DNA of 64,000 bases from contig NC_033640.1 in the NCBI RefSeq assembly GCF_001540865.1, positions 2,633,922 to 2,697,921 of the forward strand, read 5' to 3'. This stretch comes from Ananas comosus (taxonomy: Eukaryota > Streptophyta > Magnoliopsida > Poales > Bromeliaceae). The notes below the pieces were generated by a model. That model was not told the DNA's origin. It made no database searches and saw only the letters and a list, made by a program, of their open reading frames with translations. The position numbers and the translations under genes are program-made. Position 1 is the first letter of the stretch. Every line of letters begins with the position of its first letter. Below, in pieces: positions 11,041 through 21,664 of this stretch.

Positions 11041-11097
11041 ATGCAAGGGTAAAGATGTCAGAGTCAGAGTTATTTTGGAATGTACCAGTTGTGTCCT
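11041..11097 (+). pseudogene. rpl33: rpl33 5' end, frameshifted and cut by gap
   Basis: After an ATG with two bases missing, the frame GKDVRVRVILECTSCV, the N-terminus of plastid ribosomal protein L33, is recognisable and runs straight into the N gap at 11098. The start codon is out of frame with the rest. Confidence 0.8.
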
Positions 11098-11122
11098 NNN
11101 NNNNNNNNNNNNNNNNNNNNNN
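11098..11122. other. Assembly gap (25 N)
   Basis: A run of 25 unknown bases directly follows the plastid segment. A round number like this is more typical of a placeholder than of a measured gap. Confidence 1.
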
Positions 11123-11694
11123 AACAAAAACACTGAGTTTTGTTGATCCAAATGAGTGAGTTCAAAACAAAATTAACATTTAAATCCAATAATCAGCTCA
11201 AAATCCTGCATAAACTCAGTTCACATGATCAGCAAAAACCCAACTTGAAAAAACCTAAATCCACAATTAGGCCCTGCACCCCCCCTCTTCTCTCTCTCTC
11301 TCTCTTTAAAGAAGAGCCTTATTTTTAAACTCCCTCTGAGAATATAGCCCCACAGAGACATCAAGGATCTAAAAGGTGAAAAAAAAAAGGAAAAAAACTC
11401 ACCAACGTTCCAATTTTTACACCAAATTAAGAGGTAACAGCAATTACAAACTACTAAAATCCAAAAAAACCCACCAAAATTAAACCCAAAAAAAAACATC
11501 AAATCCACACATCAGAGGCAACAAACATGGATCACACAGAAAACCCAAATCCCAAACATGGGAAATTACACACCTACCCATCTAATTACAGAGATGAAGT
11601 TACACAGAGAGACAGAGACAGAGAGAGCCCATACCTGATTGTTGGGCACAGAGAGGAAGAACAAGTGGGAACAGAAGAGAGGAGACCACCTTAC

Positions 11695-11986
11695 CAATGG
11701 TTCGAAGCACCGAATCGAGAAGCCGCACTGCCGAGGGCACGGATCGGATCGCCGGGTCGAGGATCCTCCTCGCGGGGCCGAGAAGGTCAGGGGCGATAAC
11801 GAAGGCGATTTGGGGATGGGTTCGGAGCTTGGAGAGAACGTGGAGGATGAGGGAGGAGAGGATGAGTAGAGGTGAAGGAGAGGGGGAGAGCTCGAGCTCG
11901 GAGAGGAGGAGGTGAGGGAGAGAAGGGGTTGAGGGTGGGGGCGCTCGTGTGAGGTCGACGCGGGGGAAGGTGCGGTGGAGTAGCAT
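11695..11986 (-). pseudogene. Captured first-exon-like fragment, family unknown
   Basis: On the minus strand an ATG at 11986 opens about 97 codons (MLLHRTFPRVDLTRAPPPST at the start). They are rich in Leu, Ser and Pro, and the sequence RRILDPAIRSVPSAVRLLDS follows before a strong splice donor G|GTAAGG at 11694. Upstream lies a leader with telomere-like ccctaaaccctcaccctaaccc, common in plant 5' untranslated regions. GC content is far above the surrounding CACTA DNA. It looks like the 5' UTR and first exon of a host gene captured by the element. I do not recognise the family. Confidence 0.5.
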
Positions 11987-13291
11987 CAGGTTTGGTTCGT
12001 GTTAGGGTTAGGGTGAGGTTTAGGGTTTCGACGGGTTTGGTGAGGGGAGAAGAGGGATACGAATAAGACCCTTTTTTTTCCCTTTTTTTTTTGTAATTGA
12101 GGTTTTTATTTGGGCTTTGTAAAATTCTTTTCTAATTTTAAAAATTTTTGAATATATTTGGAACACTTACACTAAAGTGTCCCAAAAAAGTGTCCCTATA
12201 ACCTAATTTTGTTGTAGTGTGGAACCTTTGAATGCTTTCAATGTAGTGAACGTATGAATTGATAGTGGACCATGCATATAGAAACCCTATAAATGTATGA
12301 ATTGGATGTTGGCCTATGACATTAGTAAACAAATATGACATTGATACTAGCGGATATGATTAGCACCTAAAAACATGGTATGCTAGACAAGGTAGAACCT
12401 TATGAGCATTGTGGCAATAGTGGCAAGATATCCTCAAAGTTGAGGATTGGATTATACTCACAGTTGGTCTATATGCTTGAGTGTGGTCGCTCCACCTCGA
12501 GTGATGAGCTCCGGAGTGGTCACCAACTGGGTTGTAGCGGAATTCTCCCCAGTAGACGGTCCCGTCGGGTTGTAGCAGAATTCTCCCCGACAGAATGGGA
12601 TTTGGTTGATGAGTTGAGGTTAACCAAGAGTTAACCAAGAGAATGGGTAATGGCAATGGTAAAAGTGACATGCATGCATCATCATGATCATATTACTTGT
12701 TGATTCAGTTCTTGTTCAGGCATTGTAGTAGCATTAGTATAGTTTGCTATCTATCTCTTCTTTTCCTACATATGCCTGAGTTGACCTAGTGGGCGAGTCG
12801 GCGGGGTCGGCGGCCGAACCCACTGGAAACTTTCAGTAGTTCTTATACCACTAACCTTACAGATCAAGCGCGAGTGGGGCGGTTGAGAATTGCGGCAAGG
12901 GCATCGCGCCCTAGGTAGCGACTTCCCGGATTTAGTTTGTACCCTATTTATATTCATCTTTTGTATATGATGAAAGTGGTGATGAAAATGTTGTAATCCA
13001 TATTCGATGAAACATGTGATATAATGATAAAGAAAAGAATGTAAATTTGTGGAAAGCTTGTATTTGGTTTAATGTAATCAAGTTACATGTATGAATGGAA
13101 TAATAGTAGTAATTTCACTTGTTGTGGTTGTTGCTTACCTTTGTGCAAGCCATGTATACTCGAACTCTACCTATGTGAATTGCTATACATATTGGATGGA
13201 GCCTTGGGCGGACATGGAAGATTCTGTCCGTTCGGCGTTTGTGGACGTATCCAGACCGACCAAATTGGCGGTCGCGGAGCGTGACACCACG

Positions 13292-14363
13292 TGTACAAAA
13301 AATTAAGAATAGATTAAGAATAAGATGACACGTGGATAAGCTAATACGGGGATTAATAGAGGCTATAAGATACTGTAATTTATTTTATTTTAAAAATAAT
13401 TATTTAAAAGTCGAATATAATATTTCATTTTAAATTTTTATTTATGAAATTTATAAATTTTTTAAATAAATTAAAAAAATATGTTGAATAAGATATTCAT
13501 GCATTCAAACAAAATTTTAAATTATAACATATTTCTAAAATTTGAGTCCGAATTTAATTACACGGCTAAGCAAACTATTTTAATAAAATATATTTGAGCA
13601 GCTTCTCAACAAAGCTGCGCCCATGAGCAATACCTGGTGTTGTAATAATTATTACATGCACTGTGTGTATAAATACACTCCAAGCACGGCCACTTAATCT
13701 AGAAGTTACAAAAAAAAATACATTGATTTCTAATCTTATAAATCGTAAATTTAAAATTTTAAATTTTAAATATAAAATCTAAAACTTAAAAGCTAAAACT
13801 TAAAATTTAAAGTTGCAAAATTTTAAAATTTAGTTTTAATAATTAAGATTAAATATAAAATTTTAAATTTTAAGTTTTAAATTTTAAATTTTAAATTTTA
13901 AATTTTAAATTTTAATATTTTAAATATTAAATTATAAATTGAATTAAAAAAATTCAAATATTAAATTTCAAATATTAATATTTTAATTTCAAATTTTAAG
14001 ATTTAAATTTTAATTTTAATTTAATTTTAAAAATAAAATTTTAAATCATTATATATTAATTTATAATTTTTAAAGATTTGAAATTTGAAAATTTTAATTT
14101 TAAATTTAAAATTTTACATTTTAAATTTTTAAATTTTAATTCATTTAAAAAAATTGAATGTTAAAATGTAAATTAAATTTAACTTTAAATTTTAGATTTT
14201 AATATTCATATTATCGAGCTTTAATTTTAAAAATTATATCTAAATTAGAATTTTTAATTAATTTTAAGTTATATAAAAGTTATGTGTAAAAAATTATAGA
14301 CTATATAATTTTATAGCATTTTTTTTTTCCAACTCAACACTCTCATCTCTTCATAAAATAAAA
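13292..14363. repeat. AT-rich low-complexity DNA with TAAATTTTAAA arrays
   Basis: From about 13730 to 14240 the sequence is dominated by irregular runs of aaattttaaattttaaa and variants such as taaaatttaaa, with almost no G or C. No gene, tRNA or clear transposon end is visible. Such self-complementary runs can form multiple alternative stem structures. Confidence 0.7.
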
Positions 14364-14718
14364 GGGAAAACTCAAAGCCTCCCACTGTGGTTTTCGTGCA
14401 TTCTCACTTTCCTACCCTGTGGTTTTTAAAACGTATCATTTTGCCCCCTGTGGTTTCGTTTTATCTTTTTTGTTATTTATTATTATTTTTTTTTAAAATC
14501 AGTGACGAAAGTTAAAATTAAAGAATACTAAAGTGACTATTTCAATAAATATAGATGGTTATCTGAAGTTTTTTGTATATAATTTAATGAAATATTAACG
14601 AAACAAGTTTCGAAAAAGATAAAAATGAAACCACAGGGGGGTAAATTGATACGTTTTAAACCACAGGGTAGCAAAGTGAGAATGCACGAAACCACATTGG
14701 GGTTTTTGAAGTTTTCCC
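14364..14718. mobile_element. Mutator-like MITE
   Basis: Long inverted repeats of ~100 bases: the left arm gggaaaactcaaa...ctgtggttttcgtgcattctcac is mirrored by gtgagaatgcacgaaaccac...gaagttttccc. Each arm holds two or three ccctgtggttt units. The flanks aaaataaaa (14355-14363) and aaattaaaa (14719-14727) form a 9-bp target duplication with one mismatch, as expected for Mutator-like elements. There is no coding capacity. The core is AT-rich. Confidence 0.82.
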
Positions 14719-14754
14719 AAATTAAAATTATAGACGTGTTGGCGTACCCGGGCG

Positions 14755-15664
14755 TGCAGGCCTCCTGCTCGCCGAATCCTCCGCCTGATCTCCGCTTCCC
14801 GCCGCCCGTGCTCTAACGCGGAAGCGCGTCCCTCCACGTCCCGCCTGCTCTGCCGCTTCGCCTCCCTCACTGGCATCCCCCTCGCTAACACCCTCACCGG
14901 CCTCGGGAGCTACCCCACCGACGGCGGGCTCTCGCTGGGCATGCTCCGCGTGCACGGCCACAACTCCGACCTCCTCCTCGCCTTTGGCGTGCGCTTCGAC
15001 GACCCCGCCACCGGCAGGCTGGAGTCCTTCGACCGCGGCGCCACGGTCGTGCACGTTGACATCGACCCCGCCGAGATCGGCAAGAGAAAGGCGGCCCCAC
15101 GTGCCCGTCTGCGCCGACGCGAAGCTCGCGCTGGACGGGCTGAACCAGCTGATCGATGGAGGAGGCCGGGCTGCACCGCGAGCTCAACTTTTCTTCCTGG
15201 CTGAAGGAGCTGGACGAGCAGAAGCAGGCCTTCCCCTTGAGCTACCGAACATCCGGCGACGAGATCGCGCCGCAGCGTGCCATCCAGGCTCTCGTCGAAC
15301 TGACGGGCGGCGAGGTGATCGTCTCCACCGGCATCGGCCAGCACCAGATGTGGGCCGCGCAGTACTACAACTGCAGGCGGCCGCGGCAGTGGCTATCATC
15401 CGCCGGCCTGGGCGCCATAGGGTTCGGGCTCCCCGCGGCGGCCGGAGCGGCAGTGGGAAACCCGGGAGCGACCGTGGTCGACATCGACGGGGACGGGAGC
15501 TTCCTCATGAACGTTCAGGAGCTGGCGATGATTCGCGCGGAGAACCTCCCGGTGAAGCCATGATTCTGATCAACCAGCACTCGGGGGATGGTGGTGTAGT
15601 GGGAGGACATGTTCTGCAGGTCGAACAGCGCGGACAGCTACCTCGGCGACCCGGCCAATGCGGA
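14755..15664 (+). pseudogene. ALS: Acetolactate synthase (ALS/AHAS) catalytic subunit fragment
   Basis: GC-rich DNA encodes the central and C-terminal part of acetolactate synthase, the plastid enzyme that begins branched-chain amino acid synthesis from pyruvate. Recognisable blocks in order are [20 protein letters not shown] (14860-14922), [84 protein letters not shown] and [19 protein letters not shown]. The last contains the thiamine-diphosphate binding GDGSF motif. The N-terminal half and the last ~70 residues are missing. A ~10-codon deletion follows MLRVHG, frameshifts occur near 15090-15160 and 15558, and a stop lies within MVV*WED. Plant ALS genes are usually intronless and ~640 codons. 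This is a truncated, broken copy between a MITE and fold-back elements. Confidence 0.88.
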
Positions 15665-15720
15665 TAGTATAATATATTTAGGTATATATAGTAATTATAG
15701 TATGATATACTATTATATTA

Positions 15721-16317
15721 GTTAGACCCTACTATACTCTAATGAGTAGGGGAGCCCATTATACTCATAAGTTTGTTTATCGATGATGGAGCTCCGAATC
15801 GCGACAGAATCTCTCCGTTTAAATATGATCTAGGAGTCATTTTAAAACTTCTAGTAAATTAAATTTCACTAATATTTTTCGGACGATCATTTACGCTTAT
15901 GATCAAAAGCCACAAATTGACAATTTTTAACGGCCGGGTTATGAAGATGTACTTGCTAGTTTAACGGTGGAAAAGAATCGGAATAGTTGAATTTTTTGAT
16001 AGAAAATTCTAACACTACCTAGATAAAGATCAATAACTCGATCTTAAATTGGGAGGGGAGGGATGCGGGATCATCTTTATTATTTTTTTAAAACGCGTTC
16101 TTTGCTTGACCGTTCTTTTATGCCGCTTGATGGACTTTAATTATGATTTCGAAAAATTACGAAATTTATTTCTAAGAAAATTTCAAATACTCTAGCTCAT
16201 ATTAACGGAGTGGAATCGTCGATTCGGCAAGCTCTATCATGAAAACAACTTATGAGTAGTAGTCAGGGTGCCAACCATAAGAGTATAGCTTAGCCCTACT
16301 CGTTAGGGTATAGGTAG
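15721..16317. mobile_element. Fold-back element 1 (~0.6 kb)
   Basis: The left part (accctactatactctaatg...tcgatgatggagctccgaatcg) is repeated in inverted orientation at the right end (cgattcggcaagctctatcatg...agggtataggtaggt), so the whole element can fold on itself. It shares internal motifs such as ccgtttaaatatgatcta with the elements at 16345, 18032 and 48488. There is no coding capacity. Confidence 0.7.
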
Positions 16318-16339
16318 GTATATATATATAAAATATTAG

Positions 16340-16918
16340 ATTTAGGTTACTTTTACTATCTATAGTAACCGAGCTCCGGTATCCATAGTTTTGCGTTTGT
16401 CGATTTACGACGTTCAAATCAAACGTCCCACCGTTTAAATATGGATCTAATGTATATGATTTCTTAGGAATAAAATTTAGTTTTTTCAATCGTTTTACTT
16501 AGTAAATAAATAGTATATCAAAAATGACCGGGGTGGAAATGTGAAATAATCTTAAAATTTGAGTATAGACTTTTAAATTCTGTAAGATCAAGAGATGTTA
16601 ACCTTAATCCCCTATATATTTAAGAGTATTTTTATCAAAATTTGAGAAATTTGATTCTGTCTATGACGTTAAACGCTCCAAACTCGTCATAATAGCCATT
16701 GACAAATTGACGAATTGTTGTATAGTCTTGATCATAAAGTAAAACTATGTCGAAAAAATATAAAATTTTTATTGCTTAGAAACTTCTGAAATACGCGCGT
16801 AATCTCAGTTTTAACGGGTGTGGATCCTTGATTTGAACGCGCCTAAAATCGAAACCAACACTATAGTACCGGAGCTCGAACTAGGTAGATAGTATAGTAG
16901 GGCCTAGCTATATATATA
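16340..16918. mobile_element. Fold-back element 2 (~0.57 kb)
   Basis: The left end tactatctatagtaaccgag with ctccggtatccatag is mirrored by ctatagtaccggagctcgaac near 16860-16885 and gatagtatagtagggcc at 16891-16907. Inner segments (gttcaaatcaaacgtcccaccg against cgggtgtggatccttgatttgaacg) also pair. It lies end to end with fold-back element 1 and belongs to the same family. Confidence 0.65.
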
Positions 16919-18031
16919 GAGTATAGTTATATAGGGAGAAGAGAGGGAGACGACCGCGGTGGAGAGAGGGGAGAGAGTCGTACATATGCTAATAATAGCA
17001 CGAAACAGCTTGGTGGCTACCAACAGGGTTTGTTGGCCGGTAGGTCATACCCTTTTGATCATTTCATCGTTGTAGTCGATGACGTAGTTCAACCAGGCCA
17101 TCCAGCCTCAAGCCTAGACGAGGCCCGACTACATGCCTAACCGCACCATCATGCTTGAATTCACATGGGGCGCAAAAACTTGAGTGGCGACGGAGATTGA
17201 GCTTTGCGGTGCTACTTAATAAATATATGCATGTATGATATATATGGGGGTAGTATATAGTGGTATATAGCTATAGTATCAGTATAGTTAGTATATAGGG
17301 GTATACCGGCGGCCTGTGTAGCTATACGTATATTGAGCTAGAATACCCTCAAAGCTCCCAACCTTTGGTGTTTTTGAGTTTCTAGCTCTTGAGATCTATT
17401 CTTTGCATTACTAATATGAACATTTTGGATCAAATACTATTCCACCTACCAGCAGCCTAGCCCACCACTTGGACGCAGCCATCATTCTCAACTCGTTACC
17501 GCTCTCTATTCCAACATGGACCTAAAAACCTCAAAAGAAGGCCCAGCCAACCTTTGGGGGCTTCTGAGAGTCATTCCGTAGCTCAACCCTGTGCCGATCA
17601 TATCTAGAGTATACTACCGACGGCGACGACGGAGGGCAGAGAGTTCGACTGGTGCTAGCTGATAGTAGCGAACATTTATTTTTTGCGTAGCGCAGGGTTT
17701 TTCGTAACAGCCTTTGGATCAACTCCTTCTTCATCTATTTCTGAACCATATGGATTATAATCTATTTAACCCGGAGTAGGGACCACTCGAACCCTAGGGG
17801 GACCACTCAACTGCTATCCGACTAATATCATCCCGTACACTACAATTTTTTCATCCAAGGGTTTAAAAACTTTGGTATAGCAAAAGAGCCGTTTGACTAT
17901 CTTAATATTATTCCAGGCTTAATGGATAATATATATACGTTAGTATTATATACCTATATAGTGATTATAGGTAGTAATACGCTATATTAGTAGTAATATA
18001 TATATATATATAGGGCAATATACTCAAACAT
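16919..18031. other. Intergenic stretch, no gene seen
   Basis: Short open frames are scattered and show no family resemblance. A moderately GC-rich patch at 17030-17170 and another at 17530-17700 may be old transposon debris. I see no splice-consistent gene, RNA gene or terminal repeats. Confidence 0.5.
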
Positions 18032-18570
18032 GAGTTGAGCTAGAATACTATCGATAGCAAACGGGCTCCGTTGTCACCCATTTGTTTTCGATGATAGAGC
18101 CTCCAAATCGACGATCGGCACCGTTAAACATGATCTATACCACTTGAAGTGTTTACAAATCAAATTTCATACATTTCCGATATTGTTCTTTTATTCATCA
18201 AGTGGATACAAAAATGAACGGCTAAAAATGAATATTCTTTAAAAAATGATGATAGGAATCTTGTTATCAAGATCAAGAGTATAGATCTTGTTTTAAATAT
18301 TTTAAAGAATTTTCTAATAAAAATTCAATTGATTTGGATATCTTTACGCCGTTAAACGAGAAAGCACCTCATATCGACCATTAAAACTGCAAATTTTGAA
18401 ACCCTTTGATCATTAGGCAAATGATGTCGAAAAGATTTGAAATTTGATTTCTAAACATTTCAAGTGGTATAGATCATGTTTAACGGTGCTGATCATCGAT
18501 TTTGAGGCTCCATCGTCGAAAACAAATGGGTGGCAACGGAGCCCGTTTGCTATCGATAGTATTCTAGTTC

Positions 18571-18575
<5 letters not shown>
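18032..18575. mobile_element. Fold-back element 3 (544 bp)
   Basis: Almost the entire left half is mirrored by the right half. The element starts gagttgagctagaatacta and ends with tagtattctagttcaactc. The next segments (tcgatagcaaacgggctccg against cggagcccgtttgctatcga) pair perfectly, as do the inner gatctataccacttgaa and ttcaagtggtatagatc. It is a long-hairpin MITE with very well matched arms, hence probably young. It is followed directly by a (CT)n tract. Confidence 0.85.

Positions 18576-18634
<59 letters not shown>
18574..18634 (+). repeat. (CT)n-(AT)n compound microsatellite
   Basis: About 20 CT units are followed directly by about nine AT units, adjoining the right end of fold-back element 3. 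Confidence 0.95.
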
Positions 18635-20648
18635 GTTCACCTAGTATACTATTGATGGTATATGCATAGTATTTTCTATTAAATTTTCTACTTTTGTATT
18701 ATTACTACTGATAGTATGATAAAAGTGTTTACTATTAATTTTTTAATCATCGGATGCCTAGGGTTTAGTAGGGGTTGGTAGAATTGTAATAATCTATAAA
18801 GTAGAAAAGTTAATAGTAAAAACTATTCATATATTATCAATAGTATACTAGGTGTGTGTATATATCTGGCTTTTCTGTAAAAAATAATTTAATGGTTTTG
18901 CATTTTTACAAAAATAAGCCATATTTTTAGTTTTTGCAGATTCGGACCAATAGTTTTATAAATACACCAAAATATTCCTATGCTTTGCACACCTTATCTC
19001 TCCTTCCTCCGCTCTTCGTGGAACCATGTCTCTACCGTTGATGGCAGCCTTGAGCATTAATCCTATCTTCACCGTCTCCATACAAACTCCACTATCGCGT
19101 CTGCATCGTGGTGCTACTCACGAGAGAGTGAGGAAGATTGTGAACTTATCCTGCTCGTCATTGTAGCTGCTCAAAGCCTCGCCGGAGATGAAGAAAATGG
19201 TAGAAAAAGGTAGGATAGGAGAAAGGCGACAGTCACTAATCGAGAAAGTTTTTGAAGCATGTTTGCGACGCAAACATGGCCGAAGGCGGCAAGATGGTGG
19301 TAGTAGTGAGAGAGAAAAATATGAGAAGTGTTGTTATGTTGCACTGTTTGAAAAAATATTGCTTGAACATAATTGTACTAATTAGTGAGAAAATTGCACT
19401 ATTTTATATTTTATTATAGGTATCAAATAGTGCAATTTTTTTTGCTAAATAGTATAACATATGTTCAAATAGTATAACTTTTTTTTTTTTTCAAAAAAAT
19501 GCAACATCATGTTGTCCGCCAAATTTTTCTCTCTCATTACCGCCAACCCATCTTCTTTGTTGGTTGCGCTTGGGAACCCACTAGTTAATTTGTTTCAGGA
19601 GCATCCTCAACTAGCTAGCGATCATCGCCCTCCACCTCCGCCACCTCTGTCTCTATCTTTAGCAACGCGCTGAGCTGTGCCACCCTCGTCTCTACTGCGG
19701 TGACCTTGCCATTTGAGCAGTACCCATCGGTGGAGGACTAGTAACCAATGTGGCCACCACTGAAACTCCTATGTAAGCAATCGGTGCAGTCGGCAAAGGC
19801 AGGTTCTATTCCTAGATTCCTGGTGCCTCGATCACTAGCGTGCTGCGACATCAAGTCTCACGAGAGTAGATAGAGTACGGCTGGAACAAGAATGGTTCTG
19901 TATAGTTTTTTATCCTATAATTTTTTTAAAAAAAAAATTTAAGAGCATATTGAAGAAAACAACGGATAAATAGTAAAAAATTCAGCAGAGGAAGGAGAAG
20001 ATAACACGACCATAGTCAAATCATAAATGCCAAACTATTTCATAGCTCATCTCCGATATTACAAGCCAAAGGCTATATTACTAGTTTAATCAAATTTCAC
20101 AATTTTAAGAATCTTTTCTAATCCGAACATATCTAAAAAAGACCTAAATCATATTCGTAATTTTTAGAAATTTATTTTACATGATAAATTCTAAAAATCT
20201 ATTGAAAATCACTAAAACAAATTAAGGAAAACAATAATTCCAAAAATAAAAAAAAAATGAAGTTCTAAATTCTAGTTAATTTTTTGGCTGCATCAGCTTC
20301 GGCTTCTCAAGTTTCAGCTATCAGTCTAGACCGAAGGTGGGTCAGACAGCACTGCTACAAAGTAACGGTTCCGAAGAGAAGTTCTATACAGGGTGGAGGC
20401 CTGCAATTTGCAAGGGGTATTCCCTGGTGAGGAATGAGGCGGTTGGGCGAGGTTCAAAGTGGTCATGGTGGGCAAGGTTGTCATCAAGTGAGACGATAGT
20501 TCATGGACGGTGGCTTCTACATTACGGCTACTCCTAGATTTGGTTACAATCTACTCCTAATATGATGAAGATAAAATATCAAAGTTCTGGTGTGTTGTTG
20601 TTTGGGACCTTTTTCCTGTAGATGTCATCCTTTTTTATAGTCTCATAT
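18635..20648. other. Intergenic stretch, no gene supported
   Basis: Several short frames occur (e.g. 19188-19385, basic and Arg-rich; 19550-19800, compositionally biased), but none has recognisable domains, splice logic or conserved neighbours. Homopolymer-rich and AT-rich segments dominate. Confidence 0.5.
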
Positions 20649-20988
20649 AAGGTTTTAGGTGCCCGTCGGCACGGGCCGTATTTACCGTGCCGTACTGTGC
20701 TAACAAAATACTGGCACGATACAGACCCTGTGCCGACGGCACAGCTCAAAACTATCTATTGTTTAAATTAGTAAGTAATTTTCTCAATAAAGTTTAAAAG
20801 ATGTGATAAAAAGACATAATAAATAATTAGAATATTTTGTTGCTAAAAAAAAAAATATTTCATTCTATTATGTGTCGGCATACAAGAATTTTTTTGACTG
20901 GCACACATCGGTACGGCTCAGTACGCACCGTGCCGTACCATGCTGGCAAGTTTCCGGCACGATCCCATGCCACGGTACTTAAATCCTT
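20649..20988. mobile_element. MITE with GGCACGG-rich arms
   Basis: The left end aaggttttaggtgcccgtcgg is mirrored by ccacggtacttaaatcctt at the right end (three or four mismatches). The arms contain repeated accgtgccgta and cggcac motifs in both orientations around an AT-rich centre. I could not confirm a target duplication. The layout is like that of the GC-armed hAT-like elements elsewhere in the window. Confidence 0.65.
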
Positions 20989-21664
20989 GGTCTTATAGGT
21001 CCAATGCTGAGTCGTTCTACCGAAACCCCTTCACCCAAAACGACTTTCAGCATAGTTATCTACTAAAGCCGGTGCCTACACCGAAGTCTTTCGGATTCGT
21101 TCTTATGACGGTGTTCAATTTAGGTGCCAACAAAATCAAATCTTACAAATTTTCTAGTTGAGCTTATATTAAAACTCGATACAAATACAATTTGAATCCA
21201 TTATTGTAAATCAAATTTTGATAGGACCGATGGAAAGATACTTACGAGAGACCAAGATTTCAAATGCAGGGCACCTAATTAGTAATACAAACATGAACAT
21301 ATTATTACACCAATGTCAAAACTGGCTGTTGAAGTTAAACTTGGACTGTTCTTTAGACAATTAACTATTTTTTTTTTCAGTAATATAATATCAGAGTCAG
21401 CCCTCAGCTCTCTCTATTTCATGCGGTCTGCTATTTCTACCATTATCTCTTCAGTCAGTGCACGTGACATGATTCACTCGATAGCTATTATACAGATGAA
21501 TAGAATTTGATACTAAAATTCTGAATAAATCATATTTAATTGATCTTTTCTATAACACTATGTACCTCCTCTTGAATTTTATCTTGCAAAAATATATAAC
21601 TTAAAAAAAGAAAAAAGAAAAACTAATCCAAACAATTCTCCTCTGTAATAACTCATTTTTTGAC
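20989..21664. other. 3' flank of the cyclase gene, nothing identified
   Basis: AT-rich DNA downstream of the lycopene cyclase stop codon. No coding potential or terminal repeats were recognised. A poly(A) signal cannot be singled out among many AATAAA-like words. Confidence 0.5.

Larger units (their letters stand above)
7930..11097 (+). other. Plastid DNA segment (psbE-petL spacer to rpl33)
   Basis: The gene order petL(+), petG(+), trnW(-), trnP(-), psaJ(+), rpl33(+) is the standard order of the large single-copy region of flowering-plant plastids. The first ~1.3 kb looks like the long AT-rich spacer upstream of petL. Small single-base deletions are scattered through petL, petG, trnW, trnP and rpl33, while psaJ is still open. 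The segment ends exactly at N gaps on both sides. It is either a nuclear plastid insertion (NUPT) inside the CACTA element or plastid sequence wrongly placed or left uncorrected during gap filling. Confidence 0.85.
4340..12219. mobile_element. Non-autonomous CACTA (En/Spm-type) element with captured host DNA
   Basis: The termini are perfect 17-bp inverted repeats, CACTACAACAAAATTAG at 4340 and its complement ending at 12219. They extend imperfectly into subterminal repeats of the form gcgacactttt(aa)agtgtccc that recur through 4355-4620 and 12155-12205. The dinucleotide-plus motif tgga flanks both ends (4336-4339 and 12220-12223). CACTA elements usually make 3-bp duplications, so a 4-bp match is slightly unusual. 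No TNPA/TNPD-like transposase is visible. Instead the 7.88-kb interior carries DNA polymerase lambda exons, a hAT-like element, plastid DNA between two N gaps and a first-exon-like fragment. This makes it a gene-capturing (Pack-type) CACTA element inserted in a solo LTR. Confidence 0.88.
3364..13286 (+). mobile_element. Solo LTR C (~2.0 kb), split by a CACTA element
   Basis: The element starts TGTAACATACC and ends GGAGCGTGACA, and is flanked by identical 5-bp target duplications, ccacg at 3359-3363 and 13287-13291. Once the CACTA insertion (4340-12219 plus its duplication) is removed, about 2.04 kb remains. Parts of it match solo LTR A: the block around 4055-4110 aligns with 40545-40605, and the terminal block with tctgtccgttcggcg (13225-13286) aligns with 42735-42803. 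There is no internal domain, primer-binding site or gag-pol, so this looks like the solo LTR left after recombination between the two LTRs of a long-LTR retrotransposon. Short tandem variants of gttgtagcggaattctcccc lie at 12530-12600. Confidence 0.8.

Noticed and set aside
12001..12032. Telomere-like ttagggttaggg... run
   Set aside because: Only two or three imperfect units; such motifs are common in plant 5' leaders and do not indicate a telomere.
14938..15344. Minus-strand frames in the acetolactate synthase region
   Set aside because: Shadows of the plus-strand ALS remnant in GC-rich DNA.
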